Shown here: piece by piece, positions 25,201-37,350 of the stretch
Layout: each line of letters opens with the position of its first letter
Numbering within the stretch: the first letter of the stretch is position 1
Source: Wuchereria bancrofti
Lineage: Eukaryota > Nematoda > Chromadorea > Rhabditida > Onchocercidae
Length of the DNA stretch: 64,000 nucleotides
NCBI GenBank assembly: GCA_005281725.1
Contig: SSBO01000001.1
Span: forward strand, 5,068,399 to 5,132,398
Direction: 5' to 3'
Made by a program: the position numbers and the translations under genes
The notes under the pieces: model-generated
Database searches by the model: none
What the model was told of the DNA's origin: nothing
The model's input: only the letters and a program-made list of their open reading frames with translations

Positions 25201-26499
25201 CCAAGCAAGCAAAGTTCATTATGAAGTTCCTTAAGTTCAGAATCATCATACTCCATTCGATTAATTGAATCTGCTTCAGTTTCAAGTCGATTACATTCAT
25301 ATGCCTGTTTTTGTATAGGTAGAATTTAGTAATGCTAACAAATATCAGCAGTGTGAAAATAAATGCTACAAAAATATTTTCATTTTAATCAGTAACAAAG
25401 AGTGAAACAAAATGAAGTATTTACTTATACAAATGTCTAGCTAAGAGTAATTAGTCGACAACTCAGAAGGTCACTTCTGAATAATAAAATTTAACATGCA
25501 AAATACCTTCAGAAACTACTCTTCTATTTCCGAACTGTAATGATCCACATTTTCTGATGTGTCGAAAACCCCATCGTAATAAATAATGTGAATTTTTAAA
25601 TTAAAAAACATTTATAAGTTAAAAAACGAGATAGCAAATCGCTAACCAAATATCTTGCCCAATAATACATGAAACGATCATATGATGATTCATCTTTTAT
25701 CTGTTTCAAAAAATAAGCAGCTCGATAAAATTCACGTTTTTTAATTAAAGCTCTACCTATAAAAAGTTTAACGATTTCGAGAATTATTAATGAAATGCAC
25801 AAGAAGTAGCAAAAGTTACAGCTAGACTAAGTGTTTTTTGACTGTTTTCAACTAAATCGTTCTTTGATTTAAAAAAGGTCGAATTAAATATGGAGAAACA
25901 TTCATTAATTAAAAAACAGATCTCATTTTGGAAATTTATAACAAATTTCTGAATCCACACTGAAGTATGGACTAATATTTATGTCTAGGGAACTAACATC
26001 AAAGATTCCCTTAAGGGGAATGATCTTCTGCGCCACTACTGTGGGACACATTTTATGCAAAACCTCTTATTTGGATTTTCTTCACATTATTTGGCTTCTT
26101 CTATGTCACAAAAACGAACCAAAAGCAGCAACTTTAGCCAAATGTGGCTCGATCGTAGTGGAATCCATCTCTGCTGTTTCTGGTTGTGCCGAATTATGCT
26201 TCGCATAGAAACTGTGCCAGTCCTCATTAGCATAAAATAGCATTTCGCTAACCCTGAAACCACTAAATTCTGCTCGCTGCTTCTTGACATTCTGTTTGCT
26301 CTTCACAAACTAACAGGACAGGAAATAAAACTGGTAAAATTACAGAAGTCACAGATGTGTAAAAGTTTGAATGCTACATTTAAAAACAGAAAATGCAAAC
26401 ACACCACTGCTCCGCATCTACCAAACATCTCATTTCGGACTCCTTGAGAAGCCAGTGAAGATCGGCTAAAACGGCAACACCATCAACTCCCAAACTCAT
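22222..26499 (-). CDS. CDC23: Anaphase-promoting complex subunit 8 (CDC23/APC8), TPR protein
   Basis: APC8 is a TPR scaffold subunit of the APC/C ubiquitin ligase that drives exit from mitosis. Fifteen exons close in phase: 26499-26422, 26309-26120, 25756-25647, 25304-25159, 25020-24888, 24708-24525, 24443-24346, 24227-24146, 23971-23807, 23548-23440, 23244-23107, 23005-22927, 22856-22740, 22648-22500 and 22333-22222. They give 629 residues; human CDC23 has 597. Typical TPR blocks include [85 protein letters not shown] and YYYQQAHK. The tail carries SPxxSFRTPM and acidic-serine repeats, similar to the phosphorylated tail of vertebrate CDC23. The N-terminal exon and its junction at 26422/26309 are the least certain part. 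Confidence 0.94.
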
Positions 26500-27595
26500 A
26501 ACTGTAAAATAAATGGAATCAGAAATAAATTTCCCAAATTCATCCAAAACAAGTTAAAAAACATATCCGACACATCAGATCGCAGTTGTCCTCAATACAA
26601 CCAGTATGAATATATATCTCCGGTATCATCACAGAGATCGTAAATCCAAATAGGAGAATATTCCGCATCAAAAATATAAAAGCAAAGTAACGATATCATT
26701 TCTTGTCTTAAAAACTTACGATATAACTTTGCGAATAAAATCCAATAAAAAGTAACAGAAGCTTTAGTTCAAAATAGTCAATATTTATAATTTAACAAAG
26801 TAATGCATTCGTAGTATCGAAAAGATAGAATAAGAAATAAATTTGTTACTGCGAAACGGGCATACATATGAAATTTTACAATACAACGGACCTAAATACT
26901 TTTTGTAGGATAATGAAGGAATTATACTTCAGTGTGTACAACAGTCAATTTCTCTATGAAACTGCCAGTTTTACTGTTGTGAATCTTCTTGTAATACGAA
27001 CTATATAATAATTTTCAAGAAGTCAGTTTAAAATAAATTTTAGTTTTTCACACCATAAACAAACCAGCAAGCAATTCAGAACAAATTTCAAAAATAGGTA
27101 AAAACATAATCTAATCAAATCTGGACAAAAATTACAAAAGAACTGTCTTTCCTCGTCAAACTTCTAGACTGTCTTAGGACATTACATGATAGATTCAATA
27201 TTCGAAGAAATTAAGACCAAACTAACTTTTATACTGAGTATTGCCTTAAAAAATATGCCTAATAGTCTCAAATTTCTGAAAACATAATTCTACATCAGAT
27301 CACTACAACCCATTTGGATTATTTAACATCTCACATTTCAGTGTGTACAAAAGAAGAACTGCTTATTTTCACTTTACAATAGTTTTCGCAATGGAAAAAT
27401 AGCTGAATACAATAATGAATAAAAATTAATGAAAAAAAGATAAATTTCCAATTAGCATTTTGTAAAAGAATTATCACTATATTCAAATTGTACAGAAACC
27501 GCACGTGAAAATCTTTAGAAAAAAATTCACAAGAATCTAAAGGTAAATTTTAATATTATTAAAGGGAAGAAACAGTGCAACTTAAGAACTCTCTG
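26500..27595. other. Intergenic region, CDC23 5' flank and B4GALT7 3' flank
   Basis: This is AT-rich DNA between two minus-strand genes, with only short frames without family features. CDC23 probably starts transcription here. Nothing else supported. Confidence 0.5.
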
Positions 27596-29090
27596 TCATG
27601 GTCTGCAATAGTTAGTCCATTTCAAGTCACATTCCAATTCAATATTGAGCACAGAAACCACCAGTTTTTTCCGAAAATTGAGCAAATTTCGTCCAACAAT
27701 ATGGTATTTTACGGAATTCAAACCGCTAATTCGGTCTCTTTTGTGAGCCATCTAAAAACCTGTATAAGTTACATTTGGTAACAAAAAAAAACAACAAAGC
27801 GACAGAGAGTAATCCTTTAGAGAATTCTTAGAATAATGAAGTTAAAACTTATCTGTTTTTGATTCCCATATTTTTTGAAATCTCTCTTTCGCACTTGTGG
27901 ATCGTGCATGTGACGAAAAGTATTGGAACGATTTGTGGTTAAATTCATCGGTCTTTGCATAGATGACAGCAAATTTGCATCTCTTAAAGTTGTCTTTATT
28001 CAATAAATTCAAACATTTTTCCAAAAATTCAGATTGCCATCTTCCATTAAAAATATCCTATTCGATACTGCTCTTCCTTTTTTATAACACTTGCCCTTCT
28101 ACTTCCTTTATAATTAAACTCATTACCCAATACACACATTAAACATACCTTAAACGAAGATAAAATTCGTCGTCTTCGAGACCCCATCCCCAGTACTTAT
28201 TTGACATGCCATTCACTATTTTATAATCAGACATTGTCAAAAGCAAAATACCACCAACAAATTTCGTATAATTATACCTGTGAATGAAAAAAGAATGGAA
28301 TAAAAAGTGGAAAGACCTAAGGCATATTCGTTTGTCAAAGAAAAAAATGTATAAGAAATTACTTTGGATGATATTCTGGGGAAGATATATGTCGAATGAT
28401 TCCTTTTCCTGGATATGAATAATCTAATTGTGGATTTAGAGGTAAAAGATCGACATCATGCATAGCCAAGTAATCACATCCTACCTAAAATAAGGAAAGC
28501 CCTGAAACCTGAAACTTAGAAATAGTCCTTATTAGTATTCTGTCAAAACGTCCATGTTTTCTGTCAGGATAAGGAATATTAAAAAGAGTGAGAATAATGT
28601 ATAATTTACTCGATCTGCTTCATACCATCCAACATTAATCAGCGACGCTCGATTAAACCTTAATGCATCCGTCTGGTTTAAAACAATTATCTTATGAAGA
28701 ACATTTTGTTTATTGAGAAAATCTGCTATATGAGAGATGAATATTTGTAGTTCCGCCTCACGGTCACGATATGGCACCAACACGCATAACATGTGAGTTG
28801 GAATAACGGTTGTAAGTGATACATGCCTAAATAGATCAAAAAAATTAGGCAACTACAGGAGTACCAATGCTTAGCCTTAATTTCTGAGCTCACCGATTCC
28901 ACAACGAAAATGATTTATGCCATAATCAATTTGTACTGGTACAATACGATAAAAACTTACCAGTGGAAAAGCTGATAATCTGAATCAACGTAATTCTTCC
29001 AACTTCTGATTATAAACATCACAAAAAGTGCCACGCCGATGATACAGACCCAAGTCAAAGGCTTCTTCACAGATCCCCCTTTCCAAACAA
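27596..29090 (-). CDS. B4GALT7: Beta-1,4-galactosyltransferase 7 (xylosylprotein galactosyltransferase; SQV-3 type), start exon not located
   Basis: This Golgi type II membrane enzyme adds the first galactose to xylose in the glycosaminoglycan linker. Exons: 29090-28961, 28826-28610, 28484-28363, 28277-28149, 27982-27853 and 27751-27596. They give about 294 residues; human B4GALT7 has 327. A basic stretch and the membrane segment [15 protein letters not shown] are followed by [22 protein letters not shown], the DxD motif [60 protein letters not shown] and a terminal C..D....YC block. The first exon listed needs one base from an upstream coding exon that I could not identify. The last intron (27852-27752) only fits as AT-AG: CAG|ATAAGT to TTTAG|ATG. 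That join aligns without gaps to the human protein. Confidence 0.92.
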
Positions 29091-29124
29091 CTTAAAAACA
29101 AGTAACAGATAACTGAATCGAGAC

Positions 29125-29439
29125 TCAATATAAAGAACCATGAAAACTGTACAAATTCCTCAGCAGTTTATAACCCTTCTTAAGCACAACTAAACATTTA
29201 ACATTTTCCTTCGTAAGGAAAACTAACCATTGAATATTCTTCTCTGCAGATATCGAATATGCATTTAAAACTACAATCATTACTACAATACTCCACAACA
29301 GTAAGCAAACACCCTGAAAAATAAGGTATCGCTCACAATATATGAATTTAATCGTCGTCATTGAAGTTTGCATCCATACTGCCCTTGATCACTTTTTAAG
29401 TCCTACCTCAAATGATATTGAAACGCACTTCGGCGCCAT
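29125..29439 (-). CDS. Possible small two-exon membrane ORF upstream of B4GALT7
   Basis: ATG at 29439 opens MAPKCVSISFE (29439-29407) and ends at a good donor, GAG|GTAGGA. A good acceptor at 29313 opens GVCLLLWSIVVMIVVL, a clear membrane helix. Reading on to the stop at 29125 gives 73 residues. A donor within the second exon, at about CAATG|GTTAGT, could instead link to a later exon. These exons do not join to B4GALT7 in phase (2 bases left against 1 needed). It may be a separate small gene, or the true B4GALT7 5' end with one base wrong. I recognise no family. Confidence 0.3.
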
Positions 29440-31303
29440 CTTTAAAGAACTTGAAAAGTTCTCCGAATTAAATACCGAAGTTGGAACAATTTCCATAATA
29501 TACACACTTATCCTTGCAAAAATAAAGTAATATAACACAATACCAGAACAACAAAAATTCTACGACCACTTGAATACTTCATTCACAATACCTCTTCCCA
29601 GCACTAATTCAACATCGGCAGTATTCACTGCATCTGCATTCCAAACGGAACTGATAACAAGGCAGAAATCTACACATCTATATCCATCAAAACACCACTG
29701 CCTGTTAAGCCATACTTATCCGCCAGTTGTGGAAAGCCAGCTTTTCATAGTCTCAAGCACAAACGAGAATGACTTCAAACCTACCCCCAAATCATATAAT
29801 GCTTCAAAACCAACGAGCAAGTTATATAATAGCAAACTATTTATCGTAAGCAGGTTTTTCCACCTAATTAAACTCGAACAACTCCAAAATCTCTACTACA
29901 TTTCAAGCATTTCCGACCTTCTTCAATTCCCTCCTTTTGTCGAAACAAAAATACAATTTCATTCGGAGAAAGCAAGCTCTTCTGATGTATCAAGACAACG
30001 ATTAACAAATACAATAAAGTATAACAAGAAAAACAACTTTTACCATTAAACCCACCACAAATAAAAGAACAAACGATATTACTACTAAAGGGAATGAAAC
30101 GAAAAAAACCGAAAGTTTCACAGGAATAAATACCAGCATATCCAGTTGAAACTCCACCGTCTACAATTAATAACAGAATGTTCAACAAGTGTGAAACGAT
30201 TTGTGGATACCGTATACTGAAGATGCTGAAGAGTACCATGAAGTGAATTACTCCCCAAAAAAAAAATAATCGAGAATATAAAGTATTTCCGCATTTGCTT
30301 TAATTCTTTAAAATTAAATGTCTCCAAAACTGTGAGTTAAGGGAATACTTAAAACTTACTCTAACAGATTTAAGAATACAATTTGATAAAAAAAGGAAGC
30401 CAGCAATAAGTAGAACACGCAGCAAGTGGCACAGAAGTATGTGAGGGAAAACCCGGTAAATGTAAATACTTTACAGGACCAAACATTGACAAAAACAAAT
30501 AAGCCCTAGTCTCATATTTCAATTTTAAACTTGAAAGAAATAAAAAATATTGGAATTTCAAAATTTATATACACGTGAATAGCTTTTTTTTCCACAACGA
30601 AATATCTCTCTTTAATAATTAACTTTAAAAAAACATAAAATACTATTAACATACTGTAAGAGGTAAGAAGATAAACACCATGCTATAATAAAAGATACTT
30701 CCGTCACAGCAATAGGTTTTACCTTAGTTTTCCGATACAAACCTTTTTGGAATTAGAAAATTTGGAATGGGTATTGAGAAAAAAAAATCATGAATAGGCA
30801 GTGGAAGAACAACAGTGAATAGTCATCAAAACAAAAGGTTCCTAAAAGCATATCAGCCTTTTAACCCAAAACACCAAATTTTTGGGAAGGATATCGAAAC
30901 CGCTTCGATATGATGAAAAGAACCATTAGGACTATTTGCTGCAGAAGTCTCCTCTACGAATGAGGAAAAAAGGGTTGGTAAATGTAAAAAAGGCCAGTAA
31001 ATATGTGCTATTTCAAAGCTATTTATACAAAAAATTCAGATAAAAAAATTCGAAAGGAAAGACGCACAAAACAATTCAAAAGACAATAATCACATCTAAA
31101 ATCAGAGAGTGGCAGTTGATGAGTCTTGTATGCATGCACAAAAAAGTTTCAGGCAGCTTAACAAAAAACAACAATTCGAACATGTCTCAAGAATGAAGAA
31201 GGCCTCAAGATACCAACCACCACTACTGAACACAACTCTAAATAGTCAAAAATCAGCACACCGGTATAAAAACCTTAAGAGGCGCTGAAACCAAATGGAT
31301 AAA
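29440..31303. other. Intergenic AT-rich region
   Basis: Several frames of 60-160 codons occur on both strands (for example 29570-30049 plus and 29868-30239 minus), but they overlap each other, are low-complexity and show no domain. The right end is the 3' flank of the F-box gene. Confidence 0.45.
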
Positions 31304-34085
31304 TTATCGATGTCCAGGAATAATTGGTGCCTTTTTCGGATGGCTGCATGTTTTGTAGATATTAATAATCGTTGTATTTTGTGTGCTTTCAATCTCTGTA
31401 CAGCAGCGCAGTAGCCTATTTAGTGAGTCACGCCGTCGTTTACGTTCTTTTGTTTTGATCACTATTTTCAAATGACCATTTCTAAAAGCAGTAAAGTATT
31501 TGAATACTACATCTCCGTTTTTTTGAAAACAGATCGACAAACTTGTCAAAGACAAGGATGGAGAAAGATACCCCAAAGAAGTGCTTGAACTATGGAAATG
31601 CGAGTGAGCAGCTATGGCCAAGCGTGTAGTATCCACTGTCACACAATCATGCAGCTCCAGCTCGCTTATCCTGGGACAACACTAAAAAACAAGATTACAG
31701 CATATGTAGCGGTGTCAATACAGCTGTCTCAATCACAATAACATGTTTATATTCAACTAAAGCAAGTCCCTAGATGATTAATATTCCAATCATTACGTGC
31801 TTTTGTAAAATCTGAATAAAAATTTGAAATAGAAATTTAGATAATACCTCAAATAACTGCACGAAAGTCAATACATCAATGCAAGCTGGGCATATGAAAC
31901 GTCCATCAACACTATATATTAAAGTAAATGAAGTGAGCGATGGTAATGCACGAAATATGGCGCATAACATATTATTCGATAGATTACGCACGATAGCTAA
32001 TCGAAGCCTGAATACTGATCATTTATACGAAAAATTCCTTAGTAATAATGTTAAGGCTTAATGCAACAAAGCTTCCGTAAAATCAGTGATTAAAAGTAAA
32101 TGTATTATTTACCAAATACTTCTTGCGATCCTAAAACAAGAGTAGTTCTACACGTGTATCTGAAGAATGATTGCGTTATTATAGTGAAGAAATACCATCA
32201 CTATGACCAGCGCTGGTAAAAATGAACATTGCACTGCAGGGTTACATCACTGCAGTGAACAAGTGACATTACACAACAATAAACAATCGTACATAGTCAA
32301 GTTATTCGCTAGTGGTGATTTCGCCAGAATATAAGGTAAATCAAATGGTAGAGCACATGTCCATAGCGATAAGTGCGTTAGCGTCGGAAAATAGGCCAAC
32401 GCTTGTAATGCTCGTGTTCCGAACCACTCCGTATTATTATCCAACAACGCGGCAATTCGTAAGTTCAAACGTTTCAAAGCACGCGTTGTTCCGATCATAC
32501 TGAAAAAGTCATTTCAAGTGGGTAAAATACTTGGTCTAAATCCCGAATTTTAATCAAATATAAATTTTAAATCTCACAAGATAACAGTTAGCACTAACCG
32601 TAAATTGTGATATATTTTCTCTTCATTTACTGGGTAATTGGTATCAAATGAGATATCAAGTTGTTCAAGCTCGAGATACACATCCCCCAAGTAAGCAAAG
32701 AAATCAATTACAAATTCTGGACGAACATATTTACATTCATACTGCACAGTAGATCCTCCAGTCAACGAGCTACTGCTAACACCAATATTAGCTGGCTGAA
32801 AGATTTCACCTAATTTAAAAACCCGAACAAAATAAAAGAATGTAAACCAAATTTAACTGATGTAAGCTATAGTTCCACCTGCTTCAGTAAAATCGAGTAG
32901 ATCTTCATATGAGGACTATTGGGAAACAAAGCGGATACATTTGCAGGCATTGTATAACAATCCAAACGAAAAGAACGTAATTCTGTCATCGACCGAGCTA
33001 CAGCACTGAAAAGCGTGTAAGTTACACATCGAATAAATTAAAATAAAACAGAATGAAGTCATTTATCAAGTTAATTACTTCCTTGAAGATATGCTAAACT
33101 CGACGATCTCGGTAACGATGATAGTAGGATGACTAATTTCATCACTTTTATACCAAAAAACGGTATCCTTCGTCAACAAAACAAATTTCGAAATTGCTTA
33201 CCGCATCCCATTATAGAGTTCATCTTGAGCCTGATAACTAATACTGAGAGCCTGGAGTTGGGCCAACTGATGGCTATACTCTTTGAGCAGATTTGTCATT
33301 GCACAACCATTTACATCTGTTATTAGACGTAATTCACGCAAGTTTACACATCTCTGACAGATGCTACAAATAAAAAGCCTGACATTACAAATATGAGAAC
33401 AAAATTCTGATCTTCATAACCTAACGAAGAATTATATTTAGTTAGAAAAAATCTTTTAGATCTTTTACTATTTTACTGTGTGTGAATTACCTGAACAATA
33501 CATGTCTGCCAATATTCACATGCGGAATAAAAAAATCAATGTAACGTAAATAACGTCCGCATTTCTGTAAGAAACCACAAACATGATGATCATCAATTGG
33601 CCGGATTTGAAATGAATTTGTTACAGTCGATGGGATATCTGCGAAGGTAATATTCTGCCAAGATATATTCAACAATCTTTTCCACGTCATTGATACACGT
33701 TCCAACCGTACACGGCATCTACGGTTAGCATTGACGTAAAAGTACACTTGTAAAGCAGTACCCAAATACACATCAAAACTTGAGTAATTTTCTGGCAAAT
33801 AACAATTAGCGAAAAAACACGACATACTGGGAACGGGAAAAGCAATTTAATAAATCGAAATGAACATTTGAAAAAGGTATAATTCTTGGCAAAAGAAACT
33901 AACTTCAAAGGCAAATAAGACAAAATTTTCTTCTGGACATTCAAAGGAAGATCAGAAAAAGGAAAATAATTGTCTCCAATCAGATCATCACCATTACTAC
34001 CATTCTGCATAGATAACTGCGCCTTTGGCGATGAATTTAAAGATTGCAAGGATGAGGTGGAAGGTATGGACTGCAATTCAACGTT
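31304..34085 (-). CDS. F-box, leucine-rich-repeat-like protein (first exon not located)
   Basis: F-box proteins recruit substrates to SCF ubiquitin ligases through Skp1. Eight exons close in phase: 34085-33904, 33718-33491, 33363-33202, 33005-32879, 32795-32599, 32499-32275, 32007-31848 and 31681-31304. They give about 552 residues. The F-box spans the first two: FPFSDLPLNVQKKILSYLPL then KCRVRLERVSMTWKRLL. Later exons carry leucine-rich repeat-like units (CVNLRELRLITDVNG, LAQLQALSIS, MTELRSFRLDCYTMP, LEQLDISFD, LKRLNLRIAALLDNN, TLTHLSLWTC, SLTSFTLIY, ISELELHDC). The tail is basic (KERKRRRDS). The 32275 donor is my choice among several. The upstream start exon is missing from this model. Close to FBXO/FBXL proteins generally; I cannot name an orthologue or substrate. 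Confidence 0.82.
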
Positions 34086-35669
34086 CTAAAAGCAACATAA
34101 ATTGACACTTCATAACAAGTATGCAAAGTGAAGTAAGCAACTTATCATTTAACCGAGTTGACTGATAAAAAAATCTCGGTGTAACATCCTAATCAGCTCC
34201 ACAGACAAGGTAATTCTCAGGATTGAAAGCAGCCACTGAAATCTATAATTGTATTTTAGATTCCAACAATCTTTCTAAAACAGTGGTACTCCTACCAACT
34301 ACCAAATCAGTAAAACGTTTAACAAAGTGGCTCTCATATTTTAAACTTATGGGACCATTAAAGAAAGAGAACGACCTCAATATGCACGACACTCCTTTTT
34401 CGCCTGCGTTTCCTTGTCACTATTTTTCGCGCGCTACTTCGTCGCCTCATTTGTGTAATTTTCGTCTTCCGTTTCTTCATTACCATTTTATTGCTATTTA
34501 TTGAAATTTCTGAATGAACGAAAACAATCCATTGGATTCATATCGAAGTAATTCAGGATAATGACCTGAAATCCGTCTTAACACTCTCGCTTTTCTTCGA
34601 CGCTCAATTTTTCAAATATTACTTTTGAGAATTCATTAATGCCGTCTGAGCGTTAACGGGATACTTGGTTGGAGCACTGGACTTTTGGGAAGATGACTAC
34701 CTAAAACTTTTGATCTACAACAATACTACGCTGGAGACTAATAAAGCATGCAAAGTACTTTCGAAACTTCTTCCGTACCATTTTCTCAGATCGCATTTCT
34801 AATGTATTTTTAACAAACAGTTAGCTGGACTGGATTCCAAATTTCTCACCTGGGTTCTTGATTCACACCACTTTTCAGCAAGGTGTGACGCAGTAAAATT
34901 TAATACTTGACACTATGAACTTTAACAGCGAAACTACTCCCGCTTTATACTATGTTTTGTCTAAGTCGCATTTCATTACTCAGGAAAAAGGAGAATCCCT
35001 GTTTTTTTCCGCTTCTATATCCAGAAAGTGGCAGGACAAAAGGAGCAGACGATGAGAAACAACATGTCAGTACCCGTTGCAGTGGAAATTTCCAGCACAG
35101 GTATTATTCCCGCACCATTTGCTGCACTTACCTCCTGCTACCAGGATGAAAGTAAGGCAAATCCTGACATAAATCACCAGAAATCACATATAAACATGGT
35201 AAATTCAAATTTCCAGCTTCAGCCCTTCCCAGTTCCCACCAAACAATAAAATGGAACGCGACGCATCTCACCGCTTATAAGCCATTCCAATCAGCTATAG
35301 AAATGGGTGCTACCGTAATGCTCTTCGATTCTTGGTCATTGTGATGCTCGTCGTCTCTCTGCATGCGTTTCGTTCTCGTATTTGTCATGCGTTTGTGCTG
35401 TTGTGCGGTCGTGCTGGTGTCACTTTTTTTCTCGAGATCTCGGCTTGAGATTTCTCGGATAGGGTTCAGGAACTAGTGGTGTTTGCGGAAGCAGATCTCT
35501 TTGCGTAATCTCTTCACGCAATAAATGCCACCTGTATCTCTTTCCTTCTTTATTGTGTAGACCTGGGTGAGTGGTTATCCATTATTGAATTCTTGCTTCT
35601 GTACGCACTCGTCAAAGTATTTCTTACTCTCAGATATGTTAAGAATGTGGAGAACATTCAAAGGACAAG
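34086..35669. other. Divergent intergenic region between F-box gene and V-ATPase pair
   Basis: The missing first exon of the F-box gene and the promoter of the V-ATPase locus should lie here. From about 35300 to 35560 the plus strand is pyrimidine-rich and higher in GC than its surroundings, consistent with a promoter or 5' leader. No recognised exon. Confidence 0.45.
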
Positions 35670-35861
35670 ATGTCAGCGGTTGGTAGAATGGCTGCCTTTT
35701 TTACCAAGGACTTTCGCGGAAATAAGAGGACTGGAAAGTTAATCGTTTTGTTGGCGCATTTATTAGCTTGGCTTGGCGCCTTACTAATAATTCTGCTTAT
35801 TTGGAACATGACATTTGTACTCATTCCTGTGTCCTCTAAAATTCTTTCCAGGCATAAATGA
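35670..35861 (+). CDS. Possible small membrane protein directly upstream of vha-1
   Basis: ATG at 35670 opens 63 codons to a stop at 35861, with no intron. The first 22 residues are polar and basic (FFTKDFRGNKRTGK), then a hydrophobic stretch of about 30 residues containing AHLLAWLGALLIILLIW forms one or two membrane helices, and the end is basic. The stop is 94 bp before the vha-1 ATG, with a likely splice acceptor (TTCCAG at about 35944) between them, which is the spacing seen in nematode operons. It could equally be an upstream ORF in the vha-1 leader. No family recognised. Confidence 0.35.
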   Translation: MSAVGRMAAFFTKDFRGNKRTGKLIVLLAHLLAWLGALLIILLIWNMTFVLIPVSSKILSRHK

Positions 35862-35954
35862 AGGGAATTGCTTTCGGAATGGGACGATAAACAAAGAAGT
35901 TTGGAGTAAAAATGTTTTTTTATGCTGGAAAAAAAATTGTTCCAGAAACTCAAA

Positions 35955-36640
35955 ATGTCAGCTAGAGAAATATATGAGCCCACGACAGATACGGAAAGTG
36001 CGATGTACGGACCCTTCTTTGGTACACTTGGAGTATCCGCTGCAATGATGTTTACTGCAGCCGGCTCAGCATGTGGTACTGCAAAATCAGGAACGGGTAT
36101 TGCATCCATGGCTGTTACACGTCCTGATCTTGTTATGAAAGCTATCATACCTGTTGTAATGGCCGGTGAGCTTTTCAGATTTCGTACCTGTGTCCTTTCA
36201 AAGTTTTCACTGCTGTTAGGACATCTAATATGATTCTTTGTGAACAAAATTTCTTTTTTTCATGTTTTGGTTCATGTAAGAACAGTCCTAGAAAGTCATA
36301 GGAATGTGGTGGACAAATTGTTTGCTCCTTGATATTGGATTTATTTTCAGGTATTGTTGCTATTTATGGATTGGTGGTTGCTGTGGTATATGCCGGTCGC
36401 GTAACATCATCCGCTGACGGCTTTAAAATTGATCAGGGATTCAGTATGTTTGCTGGAGGTCTGGTATGTGGTTTGTGCGGTTGTGGCGCTGGTTACGCAA
36501 TTGGGATTGCCGGCGATGCTGGTGTTCGGGCATTATCACAACAGCCGCGTTTTTTTATAGGAATGATCTTGATTCTTATCTTCGCTGAAGTGCTCGGTTT
36601 GTATGGCATGATTATTGCTTTGGTCTTGGGAGCAACATAA
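35955..36640 (+). CDS. vha-1: V-type H+-ATPase 16-kDa proteolipid subunit c (VHA-1-like)
   Basis: Subunit c forms the proton-carrying rotor ring of the vacuolar ATPase. Two exons (35955-36165 and 36351-36640) give 166 residues. Four hydrophobic helices are clear: [59 protein letters not shown] and [19 protein letters not shown]. The essential glutamate is in the fourth (IFAEVLGLY). The conserved [12 protein letters not shown] loop precedes it. The ATG follows a TTCCAG acceptor by about ten bases, suggesting a spliced-leader site. A poly(A) signal lies at 36683-36688. The N-terminus is divergent from the second copy at 38774, and the helix-3 sequence CGCG differs from CGLG there. Confidence 0.95.
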
Positions 36641-36682
36641 TTTACATGCATTTTTTGAACAAATATTACATAAGGAAAAACA

Positions 36683-36688
36683 AATAAA
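36683..36688 (+). promoter_or_regulatory. Poly(A) signal of vha-1
   Basis: AATAAA lies 43 bases after the vha-1 stop codon, a normal nematode 3'-UTR spacing. Confidence 0.6.
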
Positions 36689-37283
36689 CTTTTGTTTTAC
36701 ATTTTGATTTGAAACTTGGGAAAAAGTTAGGAAATGATGCAGAATAAGTACTTGAAATTATTTGACGAACTTTTGATTTAAAGTTGAAATAAGAACAGAA
36801 TAGGATTTGCGGTGTTATGGAAAAATGTTACCAGAAAGGCTTTGGTTCTCACTGTGGTATTCCGAGCATAATTTAATGGTTTCTTATTGATGTAAAAAGC
36901 TCTGTATGAGTAGATTACAAAATTAACAATGCGCTGCTTATTAAAACCTGAAAATTTCTTACTGAAGTCCAACACCTATTATTTGTATCAGTCTAAAAGG
37001 GTTCTCATAGATTGTAATTGAATAATGTTAGATTTTTTCATATTTATACCTTTCTTGCGCTTTGTACATAGATTTATTCATTACGCTTCAGTAAATTTAT
37101 GATGCTTTGCTATCATACTTTTCTTGTTTCCAGTTATCGTTTATACACGTCAAGCTTTCTCAGCTTATTTTAGTAATTTCATTTCCAACTCTATGTTTCA
37201 ATTATATGTGTGATTCAAATTTAAGATTGTTTTAAAACTGATTAGTCTAGGTCAGGAATTTATGTGCTAGTGCTGCTTATGGT

Positions 37284-37350
37284 ATGTTAAAGATTTTTTT
37301 TTTCTATGATGTTAAAGATTTTTTTTGTATGATGTTAAAGATTTTTTTCT
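37284..37350 (+). repeat. Three imperfect 'gttaaagattttttt' units
   Basis: Three tandem units of about 22-26 bp, differing in T-run length, lie in the spacer between vha-1 and vha-2. This looks like slippage expansion. Confidence 0.75.

Noticed and set aside
26087..26306. Alternative frame (26290 downward) of CDC23 exon 2
   Set aside because: Only the TTT GTG AAG frame joins both neighbours in phase and continues into the conserved TPR region.
29570..30239. Long overlapping ORFs on both strands
   Set aside because: Low-complexity serine/threonine and phenylalanine-rich translations without homology or splice partners.
35639..36247. 202-codon minus-strand ORF
   Set aside because: It is the complement of the vha-1 exon and leader; the plus strand is the conserved proteolipid.
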